NCBI GenBank assembly: GCA_026214975.1
Contig: CM047806.1
Location: 2,765,822-2,829,821, forward strand
DNA from: Gentiana macrophylla
Lineage: Eukaryota > Streptophyta > Magnoliopsida > Gentianales > Gentianaceae
Direction: 5' to 3'
Length of the DNA stretch: 64,000 nt
A model generated the notes under the pieces. The model was given only the letters and a program-made list of their open reading frames with translations, had not been told where the DNA came from and did not search any database. Positions 47,431-58,839 of this stretch are shown here, piece by piece; within the stretch, counting starts at the first letter, position 1, and the number at the start of each line of letters is the position of its first letter. The position numbers and the translations under genes are program-made.

Positions 47431-48842
47431 AGACATGTGGTCCTCGAGGTACAAGACTTCCTCCCCCGACCTCGGGCGGCAGCCCGTGATAATGCTTAAT
47501 ACGATGTCCATTGACCACAAATCTGGACTCGTCTTTGAAATTGAATAATTCCACCGCTCCGAAGGAAAAACTCGTTGTACTTGAAATGGGCCACACCATC
47601 TTGATTTTAACTTGCCCGGAAAGAGCCTTAAGCGCGAGTTATGCAGAGAACCAGATCACCCTCTTGAAAGGTCCTATCTAGAATCTTTTGTCATGGAACT
47701 TCTTCGTGTGCTCCTTGAAAATTTTGGCATTCTCGTATGCCTCTAAACGAAAACTCCTCCAGCGAGTTAATTCTAACATCCTCTTCTCACCGGCCAACGC
47801 CTCATCAAAATTTAGCATTCTGTGTTGCCCACATGGCCCGGTGCTCCAGGCCCACATGTAGATGACATGCTTTTCCAAAAACAATCCTATACGGTGACAT
47901 TCCAATCGAGGTTTTATATGCAATCCTATATGCCCATAAAGCGTCGTCTCAAACGTAACGACCAATCCTTCCTAGTTGTATTGACAGTTTTCTCCAGGAT
48001 ACGCTTGATTTCTCGATTGGTGACTTCTACCGCCCACTAGTGCTGGGGTGATATGCGGTTGCTAGCTTATGTCGAACCCCATACTTAATCATCGACCTTT
48101 CAAAAGGTTTATTACAAAAATGACTACCATTGTCGCTATAATCGCCCTCGGCGGCCCCAAACCTTGTAAAAATATTCTTTTTCAAGAATCTAACCACAAC
48201 CCTAGCATCGTTAGTAGGGGAAGCAATGGCCTCAACCCATTTGGATACATAATCAACAAAGAACTAAGATGTATCGGTTAGATAATGATGAAGTGAAGGC
48301 CCAACTAAATCTATTCCCCAAACATCAAAAAGTTCTACTTCTAAGATACTCTTGAGTGGCATCTCATTCCTCCGAGAAATATTACGTCATTTGACAAGCA
48401 TGACATCCTCTTGCATATTGGTGTGCATCCTTAAACAATGTCGGCCAATAAAAACCGCATTGGAGGACCTTGGCCGCAGCTTTATCTCCCCGTAGTGTCC
48501 TCCAACTTCATACGAATGACAATGCTTCAGGATATCATTATACTCTTCCTCGGGCACACATCTTGAAAAACATTATCGATCCTAGCTTAAACAAATAAGG
48601 CTCATCCCAATAATAGTGTCTAAGATCTTTAAAGAATTTTTCCTTTCTTGGACAAAGTGAGATTCGGTGGTGTACTTTGCGGAGAGATAATTGACAAACA
48701 AACTAAACCACGGTTGTTTCTTCTCCTTCACAACCTCTATTCGCGAAGAAAGCGCAAGACAATCATCATGTCCTCCGATGGTGGTGATGGAGAAAAGTTG
48801 TTCATCGGAAAAGATTCTCCTATTTGTGCAATTCCTCACCAT
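47430..48842 (-). pseudogene. Athila integrase, multiply broken
   Basis: Reading the minus strand across frames: an HHCC finger region (HYGD..AAKVLQCGFYWPTLFKDA, then GCHACQM), core words (WVEAIASPTNDARVV, DNGSHFCNKPFE, GVRHKLATAYHP) and a C-terminal [15 protein letters not shown] near 47600. Stops and shifts occur every 100-200 bases. The gypsy-type HHCC and DDE layout is recognisable, but the protein is dead. Confidence 0.72.
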
Positions 48843-48973
48843 CCTCTAAGCGTAAGCGCGACGGATGATCGGCCACCACGTTCTCACTTCCTTTCTTATC
48901 TCGGATTTCTACGTCAAATTCTTGCAAAGCGTTAGAATCCATCTCAACGATCTCGGCTTTGAATCTTGCTTTG

Positions 48974-49943
48974 CTAGGAGATACTTAAGAGCCGCATGGT
49001 CGAGTCCATACAGATGACTTTAGATCCTACTAAGTCTGATCTAAACTTGTCAAAAGCAAAGATAACGGCCAAAAGCTCCTTCTCCGTTGTGGCGTAATTT
49101 CTTTGGGCCGCATTCAAAGTCCGGCTTGCATAATAAATGGGCCTAAAAATCTTATCCTTTCTTTGACCCAAAGCGGCGCCAACAAAGCAGATCACTTGCA
49201 TCACACATCGTTCAAACGGAAGATCCCAATCCGGTGCGACTAGGACGGTGCAGAATCAATCTACTTTTTATTTCGTTGAAGGCTTTTATGCACTCATTAG
49301 AAAACACGAATGGTACATCCTTGGCCAATAATTCGGTAAGAGGTCAGAGATTAGGAAAAGTCCTTGATAAACCTACGATAAAATCCGGCGTGGCCTAAAA
49401 AACCTCGCAAAGTTTTAAGATTAGTAGGTGGAGGTAGTTTCTCGATCACCTCGACTTTAGCTCTATCCACCTCTATACCGTTCTTGGATATGCGGTGACC
49501 TAGTACTATACCTTCCGTAACCATCAAATGACACTTCTCCCCGATTAAGCACAAGATTAGTCTCTTCACATCTCTTCAACACTCGTGCTAGATGTGTGAG
49601 ACATGAATCAAAATCGTCTCCAAACACGGAGAAATCATCCATAAAGATTTCCAAGAAATCTTCCACCATGTCCATAACAAAGTGACATCATACACCGTTG
49701 AAATGTCGCGGGGGCGTTGCACAATCCAAATGGCATTCGATTATAAGCAAATGTCCCATATGGGCATGTAAATGTCGTTTTCTCACGATCCTCGGGTGAG
49801 ATGTGGATTTGATAGTATCCCGAATACCCGTCAAGAAAACAATAGAAAGCATGCCCTCCGTCTCTCGAGCATTTGATCGATGAAGGAAGAGGAAAGTGGT
49901 CCTTACGAGTTGCGTCATTTAGTTTCCTAAAGTCTATGCACAC
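48974..49943 (-). pseudogene. Athila reverse transcriptase and RNase H
   Basis: RT motifs across shifted frames: CIDFRKLNDATRKDHFPLP, FYCFLDGYSGYYQIHISPED, TFAYNRMPFGLCNAPATF and the catalytic FMDDFSVFGD, then GHRISKNGIEVDRAKVE. RNase H begins IYYASRTLNAAQRNYATTEKE split over frames. These are Athila-type sequences. At least three frameshifts (about 49650, 49560 and 49300). Confidence 0.85.
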
Positions 49944-50113
49944 TCGATGACGGTGATTAGCCTCACAGAATTAACTCATTCAACTCATTGGCTTGCACCG
50001 TCAATCCTCCTTCTTGGGAACTACGTGGATAGGGCTTACCCATTCGCTATCAGCAATTGGAAATATAATTCCCATTTCTAGCATTTTTATAACCTCATCC
50101 CTAACCACGTCCT

Positions 50114-51604
50114 TTAATTGCGCGGGTTAAACGCCTCGAGGTTGTGCAACCGCTTTCTTTCGGGGTCCACGGAGATCTTGTGCATACATACGCTAGGACT
50201 AATGCCCTTGACGTCGCCTATGGTCCATCCAAATGCTCCGCGGTACTCTCTCAGAACTCTCATTAGTTTCTCCTCTTGTAAGTCCGTCAAGGATGAAGAT
50301 ATAATTAGCGGCAAAGTCTCATCTTGAAGAAATACATACTTCAAATTCGCAGGAAGAGGTTTTAAAGTCAAATTTGTGGGAGGTTCTTCCAAAGAGGTCT
50401 TCAGCTTTTGACCAGTGAGTTTGAGTTCAAAGTATTTATGCCACGTTGGTCTATGATAGAATCTTTCAATCTCCGCAGCACTTACTTCCTCTACAGGCCT
50501 TGGGATTCCTCTACTACATCCTGGCCATATCATCTCCTCCTCCTCACTACTTATGTACTTGACTTCATCCTCTTCTTCCAAGACAGCATCCAAGAAATCC
50601 TTGATACTTTCATGTTGTTGAAATTCTTGAACGATCCTATCAATGGAATCCAACATGAAACATGCATCTTCTCCATCATCAGGTTGCTTCATAGTATCAA
50701 AGACATTGAATGCAACTCTCTCTTCATTCACTCTTAATACCAACTCGCCTTTGTAAACATCAATTAGCGTTCTACTAGTGGCCATGAAAGGTCTCCCTAA
50801 AATCAATGGCACTTCGTAGTTAGCTTCCATATCTAATACCACAAAGTCGACAGGGAATACAAACTTTTCAACCCTAACTAGCACATCCTCAACCACCCCA
50901 CACGGTTCCTTGACAGAACGGTCAGCTAACTGCAGTGTGATTGAGGTCTTCTTAAGATCTTTCATGCCTAGTTTCCGAAAAATAGATAGTGGCATCAGGT
51001 TCACACTTGCTCCTAGATCACACAAAGCTTTGTTCAGACATACGTTACCTATGGTGCAGGGAATGAGAAAACTTCCCGGATCTTTGCATTTCGGGGGTAA
51101 CTTATGTTGAAGAATGGTCGAGCACTCCTCATTACGGCATATGGTCTCTAAATCTAGAAGTTTCCTTTTAGTGGAGACGGCGTCTTTTAAAAACTTGGTG
51201 TACTCAGGCATTTCAGCTAGTGCTTCAACTAGGGGTATATTGATTTGCAACTTACTAAACATATCCACGAACTTCTTATACCTCTTATTATCAAACTTAG
51301 GTTTCGGCTTTGGTGGAGGATAAGGTAGAGTTGAAGGATCGACATCGGTGAAAATTGGGTACTTATTATCAAAAAGTTCAACTCTACAGGGCAAGAGGTT
51401 CTTTATATGTTCTTTGCTCGTGCAAAGATTCGAAGTATTAGTCTCATTGCTTGGCTCACCATCCTTATTCTTTGTGACTTTCTCTTGCAGGGATGGTGGA
51501 GTTACTTCTTTTCCACTTCTTGTCATGATCGCATTCAAATCCTTAGGGTTCTTCTCGGTGTTGCTTGGCAACCTCAGGGAGAGGTCTAGTTGAGACTTGC
51601 TCAC
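50114..51604 (-). CDS. Athila gag C-terminal/protease polyprotein segment
   Basis: A single open frame of 496 residues, the longest intact piece of the Athila. Low-complexity start, then IPCTIGNVCLNKALCDLGAS with the aspartic protease active-site word DLGAS at 196-200, then VPLILGRPFMATSRTLID, a retropepsin second half. The tail holds the RT connection region (VCMHKISVDPERK). It ends before the RT through a frameshift. Acts in retrotransposon polyprotein processing. Confidence 0.85.
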   Translation of the reverse strand: MSKSQLDLSLRLPSNTEKNPKDLNAIMTRSGKEVTPPSLQEKVTKNKDGEPSNETNTSNLCTSKEHIKNLLPCRVELFDNKYPIFTDVDPSTLPYPPPKPKPKFDNKRYKKFVDMFSKLQINIPLVEALAEMPEYTKFLKDAVSTKRKLLDLETICRNEECSTILQHKLPPKCKDPGSFLIPCTIGNVCLNKALCDLGASVNLMPLSIFRKLGMKDLKKTSITLQLADRSVKEPCGVVEDVLVRVEKFVFPVDFVVLDMEANYEVPLILGRPFMATSRTLIDVYKGELVLRVNEERVAFNVFDTMKQPDDGEDACFMLDSIDRIVQEFQQHESIKDFLDAVLEEEDEVKYISSEEEEMIWPGCSRGIPRPVEEVSAAEIERFYHRPTWHKYFELKLTGQKLKTSLEEPPTNLTLKPLPANLKYVFLQDETLPLIISSSLTDLQEEKLMRVLREYRGAFGWTIGDVKGISPSVCMHKISVDPERKRLHNLEAFNPRN

Positions 51605-51750
51605 CTAGTTGTCCTACCTGGTGCGTGAGATTTTGGACTAGAGCTTCTGGTTGGTTACCTTGGCATCTGTCTTCGACAATATTGGCTAAAGTTAGTGGCT
51701 AACTCTCGACCATAGATTTTGAAAGTTGTCCCATATTATCGGTGGCGACA

Positions 51751-53041
51751 TTACTCGTTTTTTCTATCGCAGACTTCCCAACCAAAAGTTTTAGTCTGCT
51801 GTGGTACATAAGGGGTAGGTGGTTTAGGCCTTTCTCCTGCATTTATGTCACTATATCGGAATCCAGGATGGTTATGATTGGGTCTGTATCCTCCTCCGAC
51901 ATAATTGGCTTCTTCAGTACCAGCATTCTCACCTTGAGGTGCTACCTCGATTCCAGCCCCTTTCTCTACTCTTGTCATCCTCTCTTGCATCCCATCTACC
52001 TTATCATTGATAACAGAAAGTTGTTCTAAGATTTTGGTAGATGCACTATCATCGAATATATCAGCGGCCATCTTCACAGTAGCTATGTCATTGCCCCCCC
52101 ATTGGCTATTCATTGCTATTTGTTCCATCTTTCCTTGTGCCTCCTCAGGAGATAAAAGAACAAACGCTCCATTGCTGGAGGCGTCTACTCTAATTTTCTC
52201 GTCTCTCTCTCAACCCATGGTAAAAGTTTGCATTAAAAGCCAAAGAGAGATGTCATGATGAGGACACTTCCTCATAGCTTCCTTGAAACGCTCCCAAGCT
52301 TGATCAAAACTCTCCCAGGTTGTTGCTTAAATCCTAAGATGTCTTGGCGTAACTTAAAGGTTTTTCCCAAGGGAAATACTTATTCATGAATTTTGCAACA
52401 ATTGTTCCTAAGTAGTGATAGATCCAGCCTCTAAAGAGAGAAGCCATTGCTTAGCTTTATCTTTCAAAGTGAAAGGGAAAAGCTTAAGACGAATGTTCCC
52501 CTCCGGGATTAATTCTGGTTTCACTGTGCTAACGATTTCCAAGAAATTCGTCACGTGAACACCAGGATCCTCGTTTTGGATTCCATGAAAAGTGGAATAG
52601 TTGGTCACCATTTGAATTACATTAGGCCTAGGGTGATAGACTTCGCGACAGATTGCGGTGCTACGATAATGGGAATGAATTGTTCAATAGTGGGCGTTGC
52701 ATAACTTTGCAAAGTGCGCCTCGCTCCTTGGACTAGGGCTTGGTTCTCATTATTAACATTTGCATTCACATTATTGGCATTATTGATAACAGGATTAATA
52801 ACAGGATTAGGTACCTGGTTTGGATTGTTCTGAATGCCTTCCATTTCCGTTTCAGATTCGGAATGCTCAGAATGATCGGTTGTATGTCCTTCTCCCACTC
52901 CTTGCTCGCTTTCCTCAAGATTTGGATCCTCTTCTCCTTGCTTAGCCAGTTCCCTAGCTAACTTCCTATTCCTTCTCGCAAATTTTTCTATCTCAGGATT
53001 ATAAGGTTCAAGCGGTTCCTTCGATTTCCGAGTAGCGTACT
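51751..53041 (-). pseudogene. Athila gag, broken
   Basis: Segments in several frames: a start region with EMEGIQNNPNQVPNPVINP, a capsid core (FHGIQNEDPGVHVTNFLEI and LKLFPFTLKDKAKQWLLSL, typical plant gypsy gag) and a C-terminal part with EQLSVINDKVDGMQERMTRV. Frameshifts separate them. Confidence 0.75.
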
Positions 53042-53356
53042 ATAAAATAATAAACAACAATAAAACAATTAATCACTAGTAAAGGCTAGGCCTTTAACTA
53101 ACTAAATAAAACAGACTCAAATAAGTTGGAGAAAAGAAAAGTAAATAAAATGAAGCGAGATATTGTAAAAGCGACATTGAGAATAGAAGCAGAAAAGAAA
53201 ACAAATTCTCGGTCGACCGAGAGCCGTGGTTTTGGTCGACCGAACGTTTTTTTTTTTTTTTTTATGACATGCTTAATATACTGAGACTCTTATTCACAGA
53301 ATATTTACGAATCCAGTTCTAACAAAATAAGCTATATCTTAATTTAATGACTCGAG

Positions 53357-53374
53357 TCCCCGGCAACGGCGCCA
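53357..53374 (-). promoter_or_regulatory. Athila primer-binding site (tRNA-Asp type)
   Basis: Six bases after the 5' LTR the minus strand reads TGGCGCCGTTGCCGGGGA, the 18-base complement of the plant tRNA-Asp 3' end used by Athila elements. Confidence 0.85.
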
Positions 53375-53380
53375 AAAACT

Positions 53381-54961
53381 TGATGGAGGTCAAGTTAAAT
53401 TATTAACTCGAGACCTACTAACCCACTAGCAAGAGAACTCCAGTTCAATTGTAGTATAGCCAGACATGCAGTCGAGGTCGATCCCACAGAGACTCGGCAC
53501 AAATAAAACACAACTTACTTTATCGGACTTAAATTGAAAAGGCGCCTCACGACCAACTAAATGTCAGTAAATAAAATAGCGACAACCACAAGACACAAAA
53601 TACCACAAAGACAAATCAAAGACTACTAAAACACGGATAATACGGTTGATATTATCTAGACAAATAGTATTGATTACGCTAGTAGATCATAACTCCCCCA
53701 TGTGAATTAGGTTGATAACGAGACAAAACAAACGTTCAAGATTAATTATTATGACTACGAGAGTCATCCCAAGGTATATTTAGCTCCGGTTAGGCCATCT
53801 AAATCATCGTGCCTCCATTACGTGACTTCGCTTTTTAATGCCTCCATCTCATATAACCCGACACAATTATGTAACTAGGGATGCCGGTGTAAACCGTAAC
53901 CTCATCTAAGCAACATTCCTATGGTTAAGCGTACTTCTTAGATGCCGATTCAATCTATATCCTAAGTAACAATCACTTTTGAGTCTCATGTTAAATTATG
54001 ATGACGAATAATTAAGTTGATCAAGTTTAATTGCTCGTTTAAATTCCAAATCGAGAATCGACGTAGTCGAAGCCGATCATGATATTGCCCTACACCTTAC
54101 CACACTCGGTCGACCGAATGACAAAGACTCGGGCGACCGAGTGACACGCTCAGTCGACCGAACACGTTCGTGCCGAACAAATCATGATTACTTCGTAACG
54201 CTTTAACCTAAGCACATGGGTTCGTAAATAAATCTACATCACGCAATCAATACAAATAAAACTACTCCATAATAAAATATATCGATCTACAAATAAAGAT
54301 TGCATAATTGAATAGTCATACCTCAAGGCGAGAGTGACTCCCACTCTTTAATGCGCGCTCCTAATCGGAGAATCCGATTTAATCCACAATGTACGAACAT
54401 AAAGAAAAGAAAAGAAAACTAAAACTTAAATTGCATAAATTGTTTTGTGTTGTAGTGGTGTGTCTTCTCAATTTCGTAGTCTCTTTGTTTATATAGGAGT
54501 TGTAGCCGACATAGGAGAATCCGGAAGATTGACACGCATTTATCACCTTAGGCTTGGGTGACCGAACCGTTACGCTCGGTCGACCGAATGGCATGTTTCG
54601 GTCGACCGAGCCACCTCTCTACGCGTTTTCAATTTGGCTCCGTCGACTTGTTCCCCACTTCACTCGTTTGTGCCGATCCGATTAATCTTTTCTTCAATGC
54701 TCCGATTTTCTTCTCTTTTATCTTGAGATCTCCCGATCGTGTGATAATTATCTTCCCGATTTATCATGATCCGCAAAATCGCATTTATCACACAATTAAT
54801 TGCTCTTTATAATAAAAACATTTAAATACCAATTATCATATTAATAATCACTTATCATTAAATAATAAATATAAACACGTGATTAAATATGAAATATATA
54901 TAATTGACTCGATTTAAGGTTATAATTGATGACATAAATAGGTATATTTTAACCGTCATCA
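53381..54961 (-). repeat. Athila 5' LTR
   Basis: 1581 bases, near-identical to the LTR at 44375. The differences are mainly one- to four-base indels beside CAG/CTG sites (for example ACAGAGTCG against ACATGCAGTCG). Confidence 0.92.
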
Positions 54962-54966
54962 GTATG

Positions 54967-55531
54967 ATGGATCCAAACCAAGTAAAAACCAGTATAACTG
55001 ATCCTCCGCCGCCAAACGCTGAAATTCCTCTCCTAATTTGCAGGTGCATTTGTTACACTTGCAACTCGGCATCACCGTAAGATTCGATAAATCATTCCAG
55101 AGCTTGCTTATCCGACCATAGTATGTTGCAACCGATTCGTCCTTCATCTGTTTGCACTCGGCTAGCTCCTTCTTGAGTTGACAAATTCTGGCTCCATTTA
55201 CTATGTTGTACCGTGACCGAATACTATCCCATAGCTCCTGGGCATCTTCATAACCACCGAACAGGGGTCGAATTTTGCAATTAAGGGTATTCTTGATCCA
55301 TGAGACCAACATCGATTGAACCGTATACCAATCTTCCAGTTTTTCTTTCTCTGTCGGCTTGGAGATTGCTCCATTCACAAAGCCGAATTTCCGTTTCGAT
55401 CTCAAGGCCACACGGACGTCCCTTGACCATTCATCATAATTATCCCCGGTAAATTGCGTTGGGGTGATCAACGCACCTGGATTGTCACTCGTACTCAAAT
55501 AAAACGGATCAAGCTTCTTCTCGTCCGCCAT
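54967..55531 (-). pseudogene. Copia-B gag N terminus, cut by the Athila
   Basis: Begins MADEKKLDPFYLSTSDNPG and contains the copia gag signature (TPTQFTGDNYDEWSRDVRVAL, LVSWIKNTL, LWDSIRSRYNIVNGARICQ, DESVATYYGRISKLWNDL). It runs in frame to the GTATG duplication, and the same reading frame resumes at 44374 across the Athila. So gag was intact when the Athila landed. Confidence 0.9.
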
Positions 55532-55578
55532 ATGTGATTAGATGACTGTGATATTTGTCAAAAATTGGATCTAAATTT

Positions 55579-55590
55579 GCTCTGATACCA
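55579..55590 (-). promoter_or_regulatory. Copia-B primer-binding site (tRNA-iMet)
   Basis: TGGTATCAGAGC directly after the LTR CA end on the minus strand, complementary to the initiator methionine tRNA. Confidence 0.92.
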
Positions 55591-55783
55591 TGATAAGAGG
55601 TATAATACTCAAAACAGAATTTTGGAGAATTCGATTAATCCCTGTTTTTATTCACCTCCTTACATCACAGCATACATGTATATATATATCTCAAGCTCCT
55701 TACCCTAATCTCTTCTGTAAATACCATACTACCCTTACAAATAAATAAAATAACAGCATAAAATATCATAAAATATCTCAATA
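55591..55783 (-). repeat. Copia-B 5' LTR, 193 bp
   Basis: Identical in length to the left-block LTR at 14479. Plus-strand ends TGATAAGAGG..CTCAATA. ACCAG target duplication follows. Confidence 0.92.
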
Positions 55784-55856
55784 ACCAGACATATGCCTTT
55801 TTCCTGGTTGAACTTTTCCATTGCCGCTTACTCCTCCTACTGCCCAAATAAAATAA

Positions 55857-55898
<42 letters not shown>

Positions 55899-56069
55899 GA
55901 GAGATCAATGTATTGTCAAAAGAATTTCGTGAAATAAACATTTGAACGATGAGCACTTAAAACTTTCTTTGTGACAACATATATATTAATGTTTTCATAA
56001 TGTAAAGAAATTAACTTACATGTGGTTGAGAAAATATATATAGAAAACAAACACGAAAAGCTTAATCAT
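55784..56069 (-). pseudogene. Knottin gene B, 5' exons (signal-like start and repeat 1)
   Basis: Exon 1 (56020-56069) begins 88 bases after a TATA box and reads MIKLFVFVFYIYFLNH, a likely signal peptide closely matching gene A's MIKLDVFVFF. It ends at CCACAT|GTAAGT. An intron with an (AAT)n run at 55857-55898 ends TTTGGGCAG, and the next exon (55839 down) encodes GGVSGNGKVQPGKRHMSG. The copia-B LTR cuts it there, and the exon resumes at 40428. The exon 1 phase does not match the open frame of exon 2 by one base, so the model is provisional or the gene was already dead. Confidence 0.62.
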
Positions 56070-56156
56070 ATCTCGTGCTCTTTGTCAAGATAATATTTTA
56101 GGCTTGTCAAAGTTGGTTAATTGTATGATTTTACACACCCACGTACCTTGAACTCA

Positions 56157-56164
56157 ATTTATAG
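56157..56164 (-). promoter_or_regulatory. TATA box of knottin gene B
   Basis: CTATAAAT on the minus strand. The surrounding GGCCTATAAATTGAG is shared with gene A, showing the promoters are paralogous. Confidence 0.62.
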
Positions 56165-56169
56165 GCCTG

Positions 56170-56800
56170 ATGAAGCAATTAATAAATAAAATCAAATTTT
56201 TGGAGAAGCAAATATAATTAAATTTTACTACATCTTTAATTTTTAAGTAACCATTGAGAGCAGGCCTGACATCGAATTAAGCGGCAGAGTATTATTAATT
56301 CTACAACATATATTACATAACACGGTATATTCTATTAATAGCGGTGAAAAACTTAATTATGATTATGTATCATTGGTGTAAAAAAATTGTTGTGATAAAT
56401 TCTTTTTGAACCGGTGAGACATAATGAGTAATACACAACCATCATTTGCATAATGTGTGACTCGTTGTATCCGTATCATTACACTTAATATATTTTTTTT
56501 GTAAAGTTAATACATTTTTAACATGAAAACTACGTATGTTAATTAAATATATTACATTTCACTTTTAACATCATTGATAATGATGAAACTCAAATCGATG
56601 AATGGGTATATGTTCAATTTGTTGTAACTAGTAGTACTTTACTATGGAACTAAACATTTTTTTAAAAATTTTTTTGAAGGGACATTCGATTTTAAAGTCT
56701 CCAAAAATTCAGTTTGATGGAAAATATATGTCTCTAGATTTCCTCTCTGTCTTCAGATTTAAATACCTCAGTAGGACCCACCTATAGCTGAGTTTTCTCA
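56170..56800. other. Upstream region of gene B, noncoding
   Basis: AT-rich, no ORF support. Parts are homologous to 26760-27100 in a different order. Confidence 0.5.
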
Positions 56801-56829
56801 GATCCAGATTAACAACTTTGAATATTCAG

Positions 56830-57760
56830 CAAATCCAGACACAACTGGAACTTGCCTCTTGGATCTGGTTAAGTGAACATATCAGCAGGATTGACATCAG
56901 TGCTGATATTTTCCACTTTAACCCTCTTCTCATCCTTTGGATATCCCCTACATTAGCCAAACAAATCTTGCCGTCTCCAGGACTCCCAAATCCTTCACCC
57001 GTTGGAAAAAATTCTGAGCATGCCGAACGAAGCCAAGTGTTCGCAATGAATTTTGGAAGTACTTGGAGCAGACCAATTATGTTCTTCAGAAGCCTTGGTG
57101 TCTCATTGGGGATTTTAATCAGGTGATTAATCAAGAGGATAAATGGGGTGGCAGAGCCATTGGTGAAATTAATGTTGAAAACCTTCATGAATTTACTGAA
57201 CAGTGTAACTTGCTAGAGATTGCGTATCAGGGACCACAGTTTACTTGGGAGGGACCAATATTTAAAGACACGAGAATTTTGGAACGTTTAGATCAAGGTT
57301 GGTACTCAAGCGATTGGATGGACCTTTTTCCGGAGGCTTCTATAGTGAATCTTGCCAGAACGCACTCCGATCATTGTCCTCTTCTACTTACACTGATCCC
57401 GCCTGCATGTAAAAAGAAGGTAGTCCTACGAGCCTATTTCCAGCATGCCTGGCTAACACATTCTGAGTTTCATGGCTTTGTTACGGAAAATTGGCAAGTT
57501 CTGGATGCATGGAGATATCTCGAAGGTGATCGATTATTTTATGAAAGCTCTTATGAAATGGAATATGGAGGTGTTTGGTAATATTTTCTATAAGAAGCAA
57601 AATACTCTTAACCGCATAAAAGGTATTCAAAGAGCCCAGAGTAAACGACCATCAACCTTTCTCATGCACCTTGAAAAGCAATTGCTGGAAGATTATAACA
57701 ATATTCTTGATCAAGAGGAATCATTATGGCATCAGAGGTCCCAACATCAATGGTTCGTGG
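56830..57760 (+). pseudogene. LINE-1 fragment: endonuclease and linker, split by a TRIM
   Basis: The plus strand reads WCLIGDFNQVINQEDKWGG (the GDFN motif of the LINE APE-type endonuclease), QFTWEGP..RILERLDQGW and ARTHSDHCPLLL (the catalytic SDH). A coiled linker (ALMKWNMEVFGNIFYKKQN) in another frame follows. Upstream sequence is frame-shifted and the element is 5' truncated. It stops at CGTGG where a TRIM inserted and resumes at 58840. Confidence 0.82.
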
Positions 57761-58839
57761 TGTAATAAATAAAGAATAATTTGAGAAAAATATATCCAAG
57801 ATCGTTTTTATTCAATGCTTCTCAAAAGTTGTAGGTACACTTATTTATATTACAAGAAAGTTGATGTACTCGACTTACAGATAAAGGAAAATATATTCTA
57901 ATACAAAAATAAATTAAAAATAGATTGGCTTGACTTTATCTAAGTATTTAGAATTTATAATTATTGGTTTATCTCTTCCTCCTTTATCTCTTCAAGTGAA
58001 ACTCCATTTGACTTTTGTACATTATCCGTATGTGACATGCTTCTAACAGCCTCCCGCAAGCTGATAGTGAGTGTCCGAACGGGAAGCTTGAGACAGAGAA
58101 ACCGAAAACGAGATTTGAATGTACTAAAGATCCATATCCCGATTGATTTTATTTTTATTTTTATTTTTTTGTATTTTACGATTGACTGGATTGTGATCGG
58201 AAAAAAAAAAACGTGATTGTGTGAGCAGATCTTGAGATTTAGAGAGGGGTGATTTGGTCGGAGGCCATTAAATCCGGCGGGGAAGAAAGAAAGAAGAGGA
58301 ATTTGCAGAGGAGTGTTGATGTTCTGCCATTGACGCCGGCAAAGGAAGGAGGAATTCATGCGAAAGAAGGGAAAAGTCAAAAGAGGAAAAACGTAGGCCG
58401 GGAAGAAAAAATAAAAAGATAAAAAATAATAATGCAAGAACTGAGGGGTGAGGGTTCGTTTAGATTAATGTAACGAACCCTCACCCGAACGGATTTCTTA
58501 AAAATTTGCCCAGAATCTAAATGACGTTAGTCGAAAAAGGCTCTGATACCATGTAATAAATAAAGAATAATTTGAGAAAAATAGATCCAAGATCGTTTTT
58601 ATTCAATGCTTCTCAAAAGTTGCAGGTACACTTATTTATATTACAAGAAAGTTGTTGTACTCGACTTACAGATAAAGGAAAATATATTCTAATACAAAAA
58701 TAAATTAAAAATAGATTGGCTTGACTTTATCTAAGTATTTAGAATTTATAATTATTGGTTTATCTCTTCCTCCTTTATCTCTTCAAGTGAAACTCCATTT
58801 GACTTCTGTACATTATCCGTATGTGACATGCTTCTAACA
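57761..58839 (-). mobile_element. TRIM (miniature LTR retrotransposon), 1079 bp
   Basis: Two 288-base LTRs (57761-58048 and 58552-58839, about four differences) with TG..CA ends. The target duplication is CGTGG on both sides, and a tRNA-iMet primer site (TGGTATCAGAGC, minus strand) lies next to the LTR at 58552. The internal 503 bases encode no retroviral protein. Its ends and size define it as a terminal-repeat retrotransposon in miniature. It moved with proteins of another element. Confidence 0.92.

Larger units (their letters stand above)
44375..54961 (-). mobile_element. Athila-like Ty3/gypsy element nested in copia-B gag
   Basis: Two LTRs of 1582 and 1581 bases, TG..CA ends and a 5-base target duplication GTATG (44370-44374 and 54962-54966) that interrupts the copia gag reading frame. 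Minus-strand order gag, protease, RT, RNase H, integrase is the gypsy order. The primer site matches tRNA-Asp and the RT sequence is of Athila type. There is no recognisable envelope-like ORF between integrase and 3' LTR. Most coding parts carry frameshifts. Confidence 0.92.
40429..55783 (-). mobile_element. Copia-B, complete Ty1/copia with a nested Athila
   Basis: LTRs at both ends (40429-40624 and 55591-55783) and the 5-base target duplication ACCAG at 40424-40428 and 55784-55788. Order on the minus strand is LTR, tRNA-iMet primer site, gag, protease, integrase, RT, RNase H, purine tract, LTR. Without the nested 10.6 kb element it is about 4.8 kb. Short LTRs and length fit Ale/Retrofit-type copia, by inference. 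Inserted into an exon of knottin gene B. Frameshifts make it non-autonomous. Confidence 0.9.

Noticed and set aside
57961..58437. 158-residue minus frame inside the TRIM
   Set aside because: The frame overlaps the LTR and is rich in Phe/Leu from T-rich DNA; no gag or pol similarity, and TRIMs do not encode proteins.
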